Shown here in pieces: positions 38,930-47,175 of a stretch of 50,028 nucleotides of DNA. The position numbers and the translations under genes were made by a program. Each line of letters begins with the position of its first letter. Within the stretch, counting starts at the first letter, position 1. Where the stretch lies: contig JACDAJ010000045.1 of the NCBI GenBank assembly GCA_013695475.1, positions 1 to 50,028 on the forward strand, given 5' to 3'. This DNA comes from Rubrobacter sp. (GTDB lineage: Bacteria; Actinomycetota; Rubrobacteria; Rubrobacterales; Rubrobacteraceae). A model generated the notes under the pieces. That model was not told the origin of the DNA. It did not search any database and was given only the letters and a program-made list of their open reading frames with translations.

Positions 38930-39625
38930 CTATGGGCTGAAAAACAGCAGCCACGCTCCGACGAGGACGACTTCGACGCCGAGGATGATGAGGAAGGGCG
39001 CGGCGGCTCGGGAGTTCTTCCGGGCGTAAAGAGTGGGGGCCGTCAGCCAGCCGAACGCCAGTCCGCCGACGAGGCCGCCGATATGGGCGGTGTTGCTTAT
39101 GTTCGGGATCGAGAACCCGATGTACAAATTTATCGCGAGGAGGATGAGTAATTGGCGGATGATCGGGTTTTGCCATGAGAAAGTTCCTTGCCGCATCGAG
39201 AAGCCGAGGATCGCGCCGAGAAGTCCGAAGATGGCCCCCGACGCCCCGACCGCGAGCGAATTGAAACCCCCGATATACAAATACGCGATGCCACCAGAGA
39301 GGCCGCTGAGGAGGAAAAGGGCGAAGAAGCGGCCTCGTCCGAAGGCGGATTCGGCGAAGGAGCCGAGGAAATAAAGCGCGAGCATGTTGAAGCCGAGGTG
39401 TACGAAGCCGGAATGGAGGAACATGCTCGACAGCAGCCGCCACTCCTCGCCCCGCGCCACGAGCGCCGGAATCAGCGCGCCCCTTTCGAGAACCGCGCCC
39501 GGCTGCGCCATCAGCCCGACGTTCCACGGGGTGGCGGGCATCCCGAGGACGGCGACGCACACGTATACGAGGACGCACGCCGAGATGAGAGAGAACGTTA
39601 CCGGGAGCCGGGAGAAGAGATTCAA
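38930..39625 (-). CDS. rhomboid intramembrane serine protease
   Basis: 231 residues, six helices. Catalytic Ser129 is in GASGAIFG and His181 in NTAHIGGL; the HxxxN-like HLGFN (76-80) stabilises the oxyanion site. It cleaves membrane proteins; no substrate is recognised here. The start is TTG at 39625 with no clear ribosome site, 12 bases past the stop of the preceding FlgT-C-like gene, so it may be co-transcribed. The last codons (LLFFSP) and stop lie in a GGCTGAAAAAC-type repeat. Confidence 0.92.
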   Translation of the reverse strand: MNLFSRLPVTFSLISACVLVYVCVAVLGMPATPWNVGLMAQPGAVLERGALIPALVARGEEWRLLSSMFLHSGFVHLGFNMLALYFLGSFAESAFGRGRFFALFLLSGLSGGIAYLYIGGFNSLAVGASGAIFGLLGAILGFSMRQGTFSWQNPIIRQLLILLAINLYIGFSIPNISNTAHIGGLVGGLAFGWLTAPTLYARKNSRAAAPFLIILGVEVVLVGAWLLFFSP

Positions 39626-39637
39626 TTGGTGGTTCGG

Positions 39638-40126
39638 CTACCCGAAGCGACCGGGTTTGCGGCTTTGGGTCTCGCGGACTTCGCGCACCGCGTCGCCGAC
39701 CTGGACTTGCGAGAGGTCTTTCAGCGGGCCGCCGATCATGGATTCGAGGTCGTCGTCGCTGTCGTCGTCGGACTGTCCGGGGTTCATGCCGAAGCCTTGC
39801 ACGCGCACGTCGTCGCCGAACATTTGGCCGAACATACGCTGGAGCTGCTCCTGCATCTCACCCATGCCCGCGGCCCCGAGAGGCATTTGCTGGCCGCTCT
39901 GCAAACGGGCGATGGCGAGGCGGTCTTTGACCTCCGTGACCTCGGCCTTCGCCTTCACGTCCTCGACGGTTCCGAGGGTTTCCCCGGTGTCGGGGTCCCA
40001 GACTTCCTCGCCGCCTTCGGTGAAGACCTCGAAGACCATGCCGTGCCGGACGCTGTCTATGCGGCCGCGGTTTATTACGATCTCGTTGTTTCCAAGTATT
40101 TTCGCTACTTTGCCCTCGACCGCCAT
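39638..40126 (-). CDS. FlgT-C-like domain protein
   Basis: 162 residues. The first 70 residues match a FlgT C-terminal-type beta domain: VEGKVAKILGNNEIVINRG, GMVFEVFTEGGEEVWDPDT and GETLGTVEDVKAKAEVTEV. A Met/Gln-rich and acidic segment follows (MGEMQEQLQRMFGQMFG, SDDDSDDDLESMIG), then a charged tail. It is not flagellar in this context; such domains occur in other envelope proteins. The ATG at 40126 is chosen for its GGAGGTG at nine bases; ATG 40144 is less suited. The promoter TATAAT (40171-40166) is divergent from the endonuclease gene. Confidence 0.7.
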   Translation of the reverse strand: MAVEGKVAKILGNNEIVINRGRIDSVRHGMVFEVFTEGGEEVWDPDTGETLGTVEDVKAKAEVTEVKDRLAIARLQSGQQMPLGAAGMGEMQEQLQRMFGQMFGDDVRVQGFGMNPGQSDDDSDDDLESMIGGPLKDLSQVQVGDAVREVRETQSRKPGRFG

Positions 40127-40165
40127 GCGATGAAGCACCTCCATAATTGTGAAACACTCCGGCTG

Positions 40166-40205
40166 ATTATACATTCCAGCAAAACAGTCTCTTTGCGGAT
40201 AAAAT
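40166..40205. promoter_or_regulatory. divergent promoters of FlgT-C-like and nfo genes
   Basis: Minus strand TGTATAAT (-10 at 40171-40166). Plus strand TAAAAT (40200-40205), with the endonuclease ATG seven bases later, fitting a leaderless mRNA. Confidence 0.65.
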
Positions 40206-40212
40206 CCCCGCC

Positions 40213-41100
40213 ATGCCAAATCGAGAAAACGGTCGAACGAATCGCATCGGAAGACACCTCCCGACCTCCGGGGGACTCAAAAACACACTCCAAAAAGCAG
40301 CCGACCAAAAATGCGAGACCATCCAAATCTTCGTCTCGAACCCGCAGCAATGGGCCGACCCGACCCCGCGCCCCGACGCCGAAGCGTTCGTGAAAAGCAA
40401 GGACGAACTCGGAATACACCCGATGGTCGCCCACGCGAAGTACCTCATAAACCTCGCCTCGAAAGACGAGTCGCAAAGGGGGAAATCCGCGAACGCCCTC
40501 GCCCGCGAACTCGTCGTGGCGGGGGAACTCGGTGTGGACTTCGTCGTCGTCCATTCCGGCAGCCACGGCGGGGAAGGCGAGGAAAAAGGCATGGAACGCC
40601 TCGTCGAAGGACTCGACAGCGCGAGGGAACTCGCCGCGAAGTTTGCCGGAGGTTCGCGTGTCGCGGAGCCGCTCGTCGAGAACTCGTGCGGCGCGGGGAC
40701 GCAGCTTTGCTCCGACCTCGACTCTCTCGCCTCGGTTTTGCGGCGCGCCGATGTCCGATGTTGTTTCGACACGTGCCATGCCTTCGTGTCCGGCCACGAC
40801 CTTTCGTCGCCGGATGCCGCGAAGGAGACGGGGAAAGAAGTTCGGGAAAAGCTCGGAGACGGCATCGGCATTTTCCATCTCAATGACGCGAGAAACCATT
40901 TCGGGAGTCGGCGGGACGGTCACGCGAGGATCGGGGAGGGGAAGGTTCCCGAGGATTCGTGGACGGCTTTTTTCGGTGAGCTTCCGGGCATACCGCTCGT
41001 TATGGAGACACCGTATGCGACGCCGGAGGTGGACGCGGATCAAATTCGGAGGGTCAAAGAACTTGTCGGCGGGTTGCGTATACAGGCTGGTGGGTTATAA
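40213..41100 (+). CDS. nfo: endonuclease IV (AP endonuclease)
   Basis: 295 residues, AP-endonuclease 2 TIM barrel. Zinc ligands and motif blocks are visible: HPMVAHAKYLINLAS near 74, VHSGSHGG near 117, FDTCHAFVSGHD near 185, HLNDARNHFGSRRDGHARIG near 222 and METPYAT near 261. It cleaves abasic sites in DNA repair, using three zinc ions, so it is a zinc client of the cell. The start ATG is seven bases after a TAAAAT -10, hence leaderless. It is divergent from the FlgT-C-like gene. Confidence 0.94.
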   Translation: MPNRENGRTNRIGRHLPTSGGLKNTLQKAADQKCETIQIFVSNPQQWADPTPRPDAEAFVKSKDELGIHPMVAHAKYLINLASKDESQRGKSANALARELVVAGELGVDFVVVHSGSHGGEGEEKGMERLVEGLDSARELAAKFAGGSRVAEPLVENSCGAGTQLCSDLDSLASVLRRADVRCCFDTCHAFVSGHDLSSPDAAKETGKEVREKLGDGIGIFHLNDARNHFGSRRDGHARIGEGKVPEDSWTAFFGELPGIPLVMETPYATPEVDADQIRRVKELVGGLRIQAGGL

Positions 41101-41103
41101 AAT
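41074..41103 (+). promoter_or_regulatory. promoter of XRE gene overlapping nfo stop codon
   Basis: TTGCGT (41074-41079) and TAAAAT (41098-41103) are 18 bases apart. The TAA of nfo is the first half of the -10. The GTG start lies seven bases further on, again leaderless. Confidence 0.6.
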
Positions 41104-41110
41104 TCAGATC

Positions 41111-41410
41111 GTGACGACTATCGAGATAAACCCGAAGAGTCAAAAGGGCGACCTCCTCGTCGCCATCGGGGAGACGCTCCGCTCCGAGCGGAACGAGCGC
41201 GGCCTCACTTTGAAGCAAGTCGCCGAAGGGGCGCACGTCTCCGTTTCGTACCTCGCCGAGATCGAGCGCGGGGAGAAAGACCCTTCGTCCCGTGTCCTCG
41301 AAAGCATCTCCGCCGGACTCGACGTGGAGATAAGCGAGCTTCTCACGAAGATCGCCGCCTCCCTCGAACCCGCGCAAGTCGTCTCGGTCGCGGATTCCCT
41401 CGCTGCGTAA
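41111..41410 (+). CDS. XRE-family helix-turn-helix regulator
   Basis: 99 residues. An XRE/Cro-type helix-turn-helix spans about 17-65 (LRSERNERGLTLKQVAEGAH and VSVSYLAEIERGEKDPSS), followed by a short helix LDVEISELL that resembles small transcription factors such as ClgR. Targets are unknown. The GTG start is leaderless after TAAAAT. It follows nfo on the same strand, but its own promoter lies in the nfo stop region. Confidence 0.85.
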   Translation: MTTIEINPKSQKGDLLVAIGETLRSERNERGLTLKQVAEGAHVSVSYLAEIERGEKDPSSRVLESISAGLDVEISELLTKIAASLEPAQVVSVADSLAA

Positions 41411-41450
41411 GCTCGCTTCGCTCGTGCATTTCGGCTAAAACTCGCGAAAC

Positions 41451-42476
41451 TCAACCCCCGAGAAGGAAATACGAGAGAAGGACGCTCGCCGTGTTGTATC
41501 CGGCGTGGGCGAGGAAGCTCGCGGTCGTGTTTATGTGCTTTCTTATGTATCCGAGTCCGAACGAGAGGAGGAGGATGTACCCGAGGAGGAGCGACGGGCC
41601 GTACTGCACGTGGAGCGTGGCGAAGAGGATGGAGGTGAAGACGATGCCAAGCGCGGGCTGGAGCGCGCCCCGGAAGAGAGTCTCCTCGCCGAGTCCCGCC
41701 CCGATGCCGATGAGGAGGGCGAAGAGGATGGCGGATATCGGAGACAGTCCGCTCGGGTCAAAGAGGCTCTCGGAGATTTCCCCGACTTGCGAATATAAAT
41801 CCGGCTGGAGGGCGGCGAAGAGCGTGTCGGCGGCGACGGAGAGTCCGAGCGCGGCGACTATGAAAAGCGCGACGGCACCGAGATGCTTCATCGAGATCGA
41901 CCCGTATCCGAGTCGTTCGAGCGTCTGGCGGAGGTTTCTTCGGAAGAATATGCCGACCCCCATCGCGGCGACGACGATGAAGGGGAGTTGGCTGGCGACA
42001 ATGAGGAGCGGGGAAATCCTTCCGTCGGGGAAGAGGGAGCCGATGTCCGGGTCTTGCGTGAAGATGAGGAAGCTCACCGCGTTGTTCGCGAGAACCATCA
42101 CCGAGAGCCAAAGCGCGAGTGTGATCGGCGGGTCGGCGAGGAACTCCCGCCTCATGTTCCGACCGAGTATCTTTCTCAAAAGAGGCACGCAAAGGAGGAT
42201 CCCGAGTATCCCCGCGACGAACGCGGCGATTCCTCCGCCGACGAGGAGGATTTGATCCCCGCCCGTGATTTGCGTTGCCCCGCCCCCGGAACCCGACGCG
42301 ACGAAAAAGAATCCCACTCCGACGAACACCCCGACGAGCGACACGAGTGCCGAGGCGGCGAGAAGCACAACGAAGAGGGCGATGAGGGCGTATCGGCTGG
42401 CGCGGGCCGACTGCGCGAGGAACCCGAGACCGCCAACGAGGGCGGCGAGGACGAGCGTGGCGATAGCGGTAGCCAT
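41451..42476 (-). CDS. large CPBP-family intramembrane protease
   Basis: 341 residues, about ten helices. The ABI/CPBP motifs are near the C-terminus: GEETLFRG near 265, ATLHVQYGP near 289, and the terminal HAGYN near 325. It is much longer than the first CPBP gene in the window because of extra N-terminal helices. Function and substrate are unknown. AAAGG lies before the ATG. The region upstream, 42477-42799, contains a TTCACG-16-TATGCT promoter-like element on the minus strand. Confidence 0.88.
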   Translation of the reverse strand: MATAIATLVLAALVGGLGFLAQSARASRYALIALFVVLLAASALVSLVGVFVGVGFFFVASGSGGGATQITGGDQILLVGGGIAAFVAGILGILLCVPLLRKILGRNMRREFLADPPITLALWLSVMVLANNAVSFLIFTQDPDIGSLFPDGRISPLLIVASQLPFIVVAAMGVGIFFRRNLRQTLERLGYGSISMKHLGAVALFIVAALGLSVAADTLFAALQPDLYSQVGEISESLFDPSGLSPISAILFALLIGIGAGLGEETLFRGALQPALGIVFTSILFATLHVQYGPSLLLGYILLLSFGLGYIRKHINTTASFLAHAGYNTASVLLSYFLLGG

Positions 42477-42799
42477 CCACAGCCTTTCTAAAATCGGTGG
42501 AGACGAGCGTTTACGCGGAAGAGGTTAGCATAGCCATAGTCCGACGAACGTGAAGAAAACTGGAATGAGCGGAGCGAAAACAGAGCGAAAACGAGGCCGC
42601 GACGGAAAGGAAAGGGGAAGAACGGCAACCGTCGCGGCCTCTGTTTATTATTCCGAGTCCCGCGTAATCCGCGACCCGGAGTTTTCTTATGGGCTTGAAG
42701 GGGTTAGCCCATTGACGATCAATATAAACGGACGCAATTACAAAACCGTCACCACGAGATTACATTCCGATAACAAAAGAGCCGGTCGCATCTCCGGCG
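42477..42799. other. 323-bp intergenic region with hairpin and AT-rich patch
   Basis: No credible gene. It holds a long hairpin at 42593-42641, a second hairpin (ATGGGCT with AGCCCAT near 42690-42713), and a low-GC stretch 42714-42785 that stands out from the neighbouring DNA. A 96-codon plus-strand frame at 42550 spans both hairpins and is not convincing. Confidence 0.5.
42593..42641. terminator. hairpin with 13-bp stem between minus-strand genes
   Basis: GAGGCCGCGACGG pairs perfectly with CCGTCGCGGCCTC across 23 bases. TGTTTATTATT follows on the plus strand and GTTTTCGCTCTGTTTT on the minus. It is likely a terminator for the gene at 42800, though a structured RNA is possible. Confidence 0.6.
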
Positions 42800-43078
42800 T
42801 CACGGGTCGCGGTTCTCCGGGCCTTCGAGCCTTTGTATGATCGGCCCGAGCTCCTCGTCCCGTGACTTCTCGAAATCTTCGAGCGTCCCGGCGCTCTTCG
42901 CGATTTCCACGAGCCTTCCGATGAGTCCGGTTCCGGCTTCGCTCTTCGCGGCGAGGATCCTCCACCCGAGGAGGCGGTATGCTCGTTCGAGTTCCGGGTT
43001 TCCCGCGCCGCTTTCGAGGATGTCTTCGAGGACGGAGTGGAGCGCGTCGGCCTCGGCGGGGGAGAGGGGAATGTCCAC
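42800..43078 (-). CDS. small hypothetical helical protein
   Basis: 92 residues from GTG 43078. Predicted to be all helix with charged amphipathic stretches: LSPAEADALHSVLEDILES, NPELERAYRLLGWRILAAK and ERAxxxEDFEKSRDEELG-like segments. No cysteine, signal or membrane segment. I recognise no family; it might be an accessory of the small helix-turn-helix gene upstream, which ends 17 bases before. The ribosome site before the GTG is weak. It is followed by the hairpin terminator. Confidence 0.6.
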   Translation of the reverse strand: MDIPLSPAEADALHSVLEDILESGAGNPELERAYRLLGWRILAAKSEAGTGLIGRLVEIAKSAGTLEDFEKSRDEELGPIIQRLEGPENRDP

Positions 43079-43095
43079 TTTTTCGCCGTGGTTTT

Positions 43096-43443
43096 TCAGC
43101 GGACCTTCTCCACGTATATGCGATCCTGTGTGATCACAACCTGCAAATCCTCGGGACTCGCACCGACATAACCCCGCCATTCCTGCTCGAAGACGTCGGA
43201 TTTCCAAGCGTCGGTGTTTATGGCGATGCCGCCGCTTATAAGGTCGAGCGTCGCCGGATGCTCGGAGACATGCCCGCGCCTCACCGGGTCGCGGCGGTAA
43301 ATGGAGTTCCGGGAGCGGAAACTTTGGACGCTCGACGAAGTCGTGTTCAACTCGCCCGCGATCCAGTCGTCGCTCCTCCCGTCGTCAACCCATCGCCTTA
43401 TCTTCACCGCGTGAGGCTTCAGCGCAACCCTTCTGATCCCCAA
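43096..43443 (-). CDS. small protein with helix-turn-helix-like segment
   Basis: 115 residues from TTG 43443, with AAGGAG seven bases before. Residues 12-45 (VKIRRWVDDGRSDDWIAGEL and NTTSSSVQSFRSRNSIYRR) look like a helix-turn-helix unit; the second half has aromatic residues (WKSDVFEQEWRGYVGAS) and ends VVITQDRIYVEKVR. It may bind DNA as an unrecognised small regulator. A TATAAA promoter-like element lies upstream near 43490. It precedes the small helical gene on the same strand. Confidence 0.65.
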   Translation of the reverse strand: MGIRRVALKPHAVKIRRWVDDGRSDDWIAGELNTTSSSVQSFRSRNSIYRRDPVRRGHVSEHPATLDLISGGIAINTDAWKSDVFEQEWRGYVGASPEDLQVVITQDRIYVEKVR

Positions 43444-43536
43444 AACTTCGCTCCTTCACCCGGAACCCGGACAACCCGTCCACGAACTTGCTTTATAGTT
43501 CATATGTACCACTTTTTCTTACCCGACGCTATACCT

Positions 43537-43986
43537 TCAATGCAAAATTTTGGCGGCCATCCACAAACTTAATCCCCCGCGCAAACTCCACGCGACCGTC
43601 CGCACCCAGTTCGAGGCGACGAGAAACTCATGCGCCCCGCCGTCGAAGCCAAGCTCGAGCGCCGCATGCCGCGGAACTTGCAGAAAAGCCGTCGAGAGCC
43701 ACACGACGCCGACAAGCCCGAGTCCGAGCCACAAAACGGAGGCGGAAATCCCCGGCGGCCGAAAGAAGAAGAGGAGTATGGCGGTCGCGAGTTCGGCGAT
43801 CATCGGCGGGGCGACGACGAACGTCGTGAGGCGCGAGTGGGCTTCGGAATAGGCTGCGAAGCTCGTGTCTCCGACGGCTCCGAAAAGCGGATAATGGACG
43901 ATCTGGACGAACCATATCACCCCGACCATGAACATCGTCGCCGCGAGGTGGATGATGAAAACGGCCTTCGTCCGCTTATCCATCAT
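43537..43986 (-). CDS. four-helix membrane protein, unknown
   Basis: 149 residues. Four membrane helices: VFIIHLAATMFMVGVIWFV, VVAPPMIAELATAILLFF, SVLWLGLGLVGVVWLSTAFL and the C-terminal segment ending SLRGGLSLWMAAKILH. A QIVHYPLFGAVG and YSEAHSRLTTFVVAPP motif between helices 1 and 2 is conserved in a family of bacterial membrane proteins with no assigned function, as I recall. The start is one of two ATGs (43986 or 43983), no ribosome site. It is flanked by GC-rich repeat DNA with ~13-base direct repeats of GGATCCACTTCCC. Confidence 0.75.
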   Translation of the reverse strand: MMDKRTKAVFIIHLAATMFMVGVIWFVQIVHYPLFGAVGDTSFAAYSEAHSRLTTFVVAPPMIAELATAILLFFFRPPGISASVLWLGLGLVGVVWLSTAFLQVPRHAALELGFDGGAHEFLVASNWVRTVAWSLRGGLSLWMAAKILH

Positions 43987-43998
43987 GCCGAACTGTGT

Positions 43999-44158
43999 GG
44001 GATCCACTTCCCGGGATCCACTTCCCCACTTCCCGAGAACCGAACTCCTCTCGTGAAGACGGCTCGGCGGCTCGTCTCCTTTGCAAAGGAATGCTCCATG
44101 CGGGGGAGGCATTCCATCGGAGCGTATCTGGGATCCGGGCCGTCGAGTACGGAATCAT
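43999..44158. repeat. GGATCCACTTCCC direct repeats and spacer repeat DNA
   Basis: GGGATCCACTTCCC, GGGATCCACTTCCC and CCACTTCCCG occur in tandem at about 43999-44035. Further on GGCTCGGCGGCTCG and GGAATCATTCAGCCGGACTC match the decayed repeat family elsewhere. Confidence 0.55.
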
Positions 44159-45145
44159 TCAGCCGGACTCGGCATGAGCCGCTCCGAGCCACTCCGCCGC
44201 CGCGAGTCCGGAGAGCGAAGCCCCCTCGACCTTCGGAGAGCCGAAGGCGTCCCCCGCGAAGACGAGCGGCGGACTTTCGACCCCGACGAAGTACCGTTCG
44301 GTGTGGTTCTCGGTCACCCAGCTATATCGCCACCGTGCCACGGACGTCCCGACGACCTTCGAGGCGACGTTCTTCCCGAGGGCTTCCCCGGCGAGTTCGA
44401 GGAGGGCGGCGGTCGTTTCGTCGTCGGAGTCGCCGAAATGGGTGCGGCTCCATTTCGGTCCGGCGTGGATGGTTATGGCGGGGGCTTCCGAGACGCCCTT
44501 CCGTTCGTTGTCGGAGATCCAATCGAGAGGCTCGCCTTTTATTTGCACGCCTCCGGGTTCGGGGAGGTTCGCCGAACCGTCGAGGAGCGCCATGAGCGCG
44601 ACGCATGGATCGTATGAAATCCGCCGGAGATCCTCGCGCTTATACGTCGGCACGATCCCCCCGACGAGCGCGAGCGACTGCGGCACCGGAGCCGTGAGAA
44701 GCAGCGCGTCACCATATTCGGAAAGCCCGGACTCGCACCGAACTTCCCACCCGGTGCCGGAGCGAAGCACATGCACGGCACGCTCGCCCGCTCTCACATC
44801 GAGTCCCTCGGCGAGATGCTTCGGGATCGAAGTCATCCCCGAAGCCCCCCGATACCGGGGATGCCCGTCCGACGGACGCTCGCCGTCCGCGTCCGCGAAA
44901 CCCCGGCTCCACTCGACCGCCGCCCCGGCCCCCGTCCATTCCTCGACGAGCTTTTTGAATTCGTCGCCCCTCGCCGTGAAAAACTGCGCCCCGTGGTCGA
45001 AGACGCCATCCCCGACGCGCCGGGTCGCCATTCGGCCCCCGACTCCGCGCCCTTTGTCGAGGACGACCGTTTCCCACCCGGCCCGTTCGAGGGAGCGGGC
45101 TGCGAGAAGTCCCGACATGCCCGCCCCGACGATGACGCATCTCAT
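44159..45145 (-). CDS. FAD-dependent amine oxidase-like protein (renalase-like)
   Basis: 328 residues. N-terminal dinucleotide-binding VIVGAGMSGLLAARSL, the acidic end of strand beta2 with VVLDKGRGVGGRMATRR, and FDHGAQFFTARGDEF follow the renalase/COG3380 pattern. The C-terminus has VFAGDAFGSPKVEGASLSG, the second flavin-binding motif. Renalase-like enzymes oxidise isomeric forms of NAD(P)H; other substrates are possible. No signal peptide. It is a single gene flanked by repeat DNA upstream and a 190-base gap before the SDR gene. Confidence 0.88.
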   Translation of the reverse strand: MRCVIVGAGMSGLLAARSLERAGWETVVLDKGRGVGGRMATRRVGDGVFDHGAQFFTARGDEFKKLVEEWTGAGAAVEWSRGFADADGERPSDGHPRYRGASGMTSIPKHLAEGLDVRAGERAVHVLRSGTGWEVRCESGLSEYGDALLLTAPVPQSLALVGGIVPTYKREDLRRISYDPCVALMALLDGSANLPEPGGVQIKGEPLDWISDNERKGVSEAPAITIHAGPKWSRTHFGDSDDETTAALLELAGEALGKNVASKVVGTSVARWRYSWVTENHTERYFVGVESPPLVFAGDAFGSPKVEGASLSGLAAAEWLGAAHAESG

Positions 45146-45336
45146 GCCGAACCCGGTTGGCTATTCGGACGATACGCGCCTCGAACGAATGGCGTCTTTT
45201 CCGCGCTCACAGCGAAGTCCATGAGGAGTGAGCCACGATCCCTTCGCCGACGCGGCTTCGACCCGAAAGCGCGTCTCCACCGCGACGAATTTCCTGAAAC
45301 CCCGTCCCCGCGAAAGCCGATGCCCGTGTCATGCGC

Positions 45337-46098
45337 TCACCTCCTCACCGCCCGGCGGGGCATCGGGCGGAGCGTGGAGAGGCCGCCGTCCACCCCGAAA
45401 ACCTGCCCCGAGACCCACGTGTTTCTCGGGTCGAGGAGCCACTCGATCATGGGGGCGATGTCCTCCGGCTCGCCGAGGCGCCCGAGCGGGTGGAGGTCGG
45501 TCGAGGCTTGCCGGGCGGCGTCGCTCGACGTCACGCTCTCCGTCATCGGGGTTTCGACGAGGCCGGGGGCGACCGCGTTGAAGCGGAGGTTCCGGGGCAA
45601 ATACGTCGCCGCCGACGACATGGTGAGACCGATCACCGCCGCCTTCGCCGCCGATATCGCCTCGTGGTTCGCAAGCCCGACCCTCCCCGCCACCGACGAC
45701 ATAAGCACGACCGACCCGCCGTCCTCCATAAACCGAACCGCCGAGCGGACGGTATTGAAAGCCGTCTTCACGTTTTGGGACATCACCGCATCGAAATCCT
45801 TGTCGCACGTTTTGTGCGCGGGTTTGAGAAGGAACGACCCGACGAGGTTCACCGCCCCGTCAATCCGCCCGAAATTCTCCTTCGCCCGCTCGAATGCGGT
45901 GTCCGTCTGTTTTTGGCTCGTCGCGTCGAGCGCGACGGGCGAGGCGTTCGTCTCTTTGGCGAGGCGTTCGAGTTTCTCCTCGTTTTGCGCGGCGATGACG
46001 AGGTTCGCGCCTTTTTCGGAGAGGCGGCGGACGGTCTCCGAACCGATGCCGCCCGTCGCTCCGAGAATCACGTATACCGGGTTCGTGTTTTCGCTCAT
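45337..46098 (-). CDS. short-chain dehydrogenase-like protein lacking the usual Tyr
   Basis: 253 residues. TGGIGSETV binds NAD(P)H, NLVGSFLLKP and MSSVAGRVGL follow, and the catalytic helix reads NHEAISAAKAAVIGL, where the usual YxxxK is ISAAK, so the catalytic tyrosine is Ile. AVAPGLVETPM and the terminal GVDGGLSTLRP are normal. The family branch with NHEAIxAAK exists, as I recall, but its chemistry may differ. It starts three bases after the stop of the HDAC-like gene and ends 190 bases before the renalase-like gene. The loss of Tyr makes ordinary SDR redox activity doubtful. Confidence 0.85.
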   Translation of the reverse strand: MSENTNPVYVILGATGGIGSETVRRLSEKGANLVIAAQNEEKLERLAKETNASPVALDATSQKQTDTAFERAKENFGRIDGAVNLVGSFLLKPAHKTCDKDFDAVMSQNVKTAFNTVRSAVRFMEDGGSVVLMSSVAGRVGLANHEAISAAKAAVIGLTMSSAATYLPRNLRFNAVAPGLVETPMTESVTSSDAARQASTDLHPLGRLGEPEDIAPMIEWLLDPRNTWVSGQVFGVDGGLSTLRPMPRRAVRR

Positions 46099-46101
46099 GG
46101 G

Positions 46102-47016
46102 TCATGCTCCTTTCGGTGAGCCGTGAAGTTCCGCGGCTCTTTTTATGGAGTTCATGTGGATCTCCACCGTGTTTTCGACGTCGTTCGAGTATCCGCCCGC
46201 CATGACCACGGCGACGGGGATGTTCCGGTCTCGCAAGGTTTCGAGGACGATCCGGTCCCGTTCGGCGAGTCCGTCTTTCGACACCGAAAGCCGCCCGAGT
46301 CGGTCGCCCTCGAACGGGTCGGCCCCGGCGAGGTATATGGCGAGTTGTGGACGCGAGGCGGCGAGCGACTTTTTGAGACCCCATTCGAGGTTTTCGAGGA
46401 ACTCGTCGTCGCGTGTCCCGTCGGCGAGTTCGATGTCGAGGTCGCTCTCCTCTTTGTGGAACGGGAAGTTCTTCGCGCCGTGCATCGAAAACGTGAAAAC
46501 CGAGTCGTCGCCCGAAAGTATGGACGCGCTCCCGTTTCCTTGATGGACATCCGTATCCACGATGACGGCGCGCTCGACGAGTCCCATATTTTGCATCTCG
46601 CGCACGGCGATGGGTGCGTCGTTGAAAACGCAAAACCCTTCGCCCCGGTGCGCGAAAGCATGGTGCGTCCCGCCCGCGAGGTTCGCCGAAAAACCTCCGT
46701 CGAGGGCGGCGAGGCATGCTCCGATGGTTCCGCCCGACGCTCGCCGGGAGCGCTCGATCATGCGCTCCGACCACGGGAAACCGATGCGCCGAACCTCCTT
46801 GTCCGTGAGTTCGCCCGCTTTCGCCCGTTCGAGATAATCGCGGTCATGGGCGCGAAGAATTTGTTCGTCCGTCGCCGCGTCGGGAACGCGAAGCTCGCCG
46901 GAGCCGCATATATTCGATGTTTCGACCTCCTCGCGGAGCATCGAATATTTCACCATCGGGAACTTGTGTCCCTCCGGCAAAGGCAAAACGAAATGGTCGC
47001 TGTAAAAAACCTTCAT
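46102..47016 (-). CDS. histone-deacetylase-family hydrolase (AcuC-like)
   Basis: 304 residues. Arginase/deacetylase fold with the zinc-site motifs AGGTHHAFAHRGEGFCVFND, IVDTDVHQGNG, GADPFEGDRLG and AGGYS. It probably removes acyl groups from small molecules or proteins; acetoin-utilization-type AcuC is the nearest bacterial name. It starts at ATG 47016, divergent from the DUF72 gene across about 160 bases, and the SDR gene follows three bases after its stop. The operon makes an acyl-amine metabolic link plausible but unproven. Confidence 0.93.
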   Translation of the reverse strand: MKVFYSDHFVLPLPEGHKFPMVKYSMLREEVETSNICGSGELRVPDAATDEQILRAHDRDYLERAKAGELTDKEVRRIGFPWSERMIERSRRASGGTIGACLAALDGGFSANLAGGTHHAFAHRGEGFCVFNDAPIAVREMQNMGLVERAVIVDTDVHQGNGSASILSGDDSVFTFSMHGAKNFPFHKEESDLDIELADGTRDDEFLENLEWGLKKSLAASRPQLAIYLAGADPFEGDRLGRLSVSKDGLAERDRIVLETLRDRNIPVAVVMAGGYSNDVENTVEIHMNSIKRAAELHGSPKGA

Positions 47017-47175
47017 CGTCCGATTCCTCGCAATTTCGATGCCCTCTTCGATCCGATGTCTCTCCGCCAGTTCATCATACTCTCATCATCTCCGCCCTCC
47101 GGTGCCTCCATTTCCTCCCCGCATACGAAGGATGTCCCAAAAGCCGCCCCTTCGCTGTGATAGCTTTTAACGAAC

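Noticed and set aside
42593-42713. tRNA or riboswitch at the hairpins
   Set aside because: No cloverleaf, anticodon or known riboswitch core could be drawn; a terminator is the simpler reading.
42550-42840. 96-codon plus-strand frame
   Set aside because: It crosses two hairpins and the end of a minus-strand gene, with no supporting start signal.
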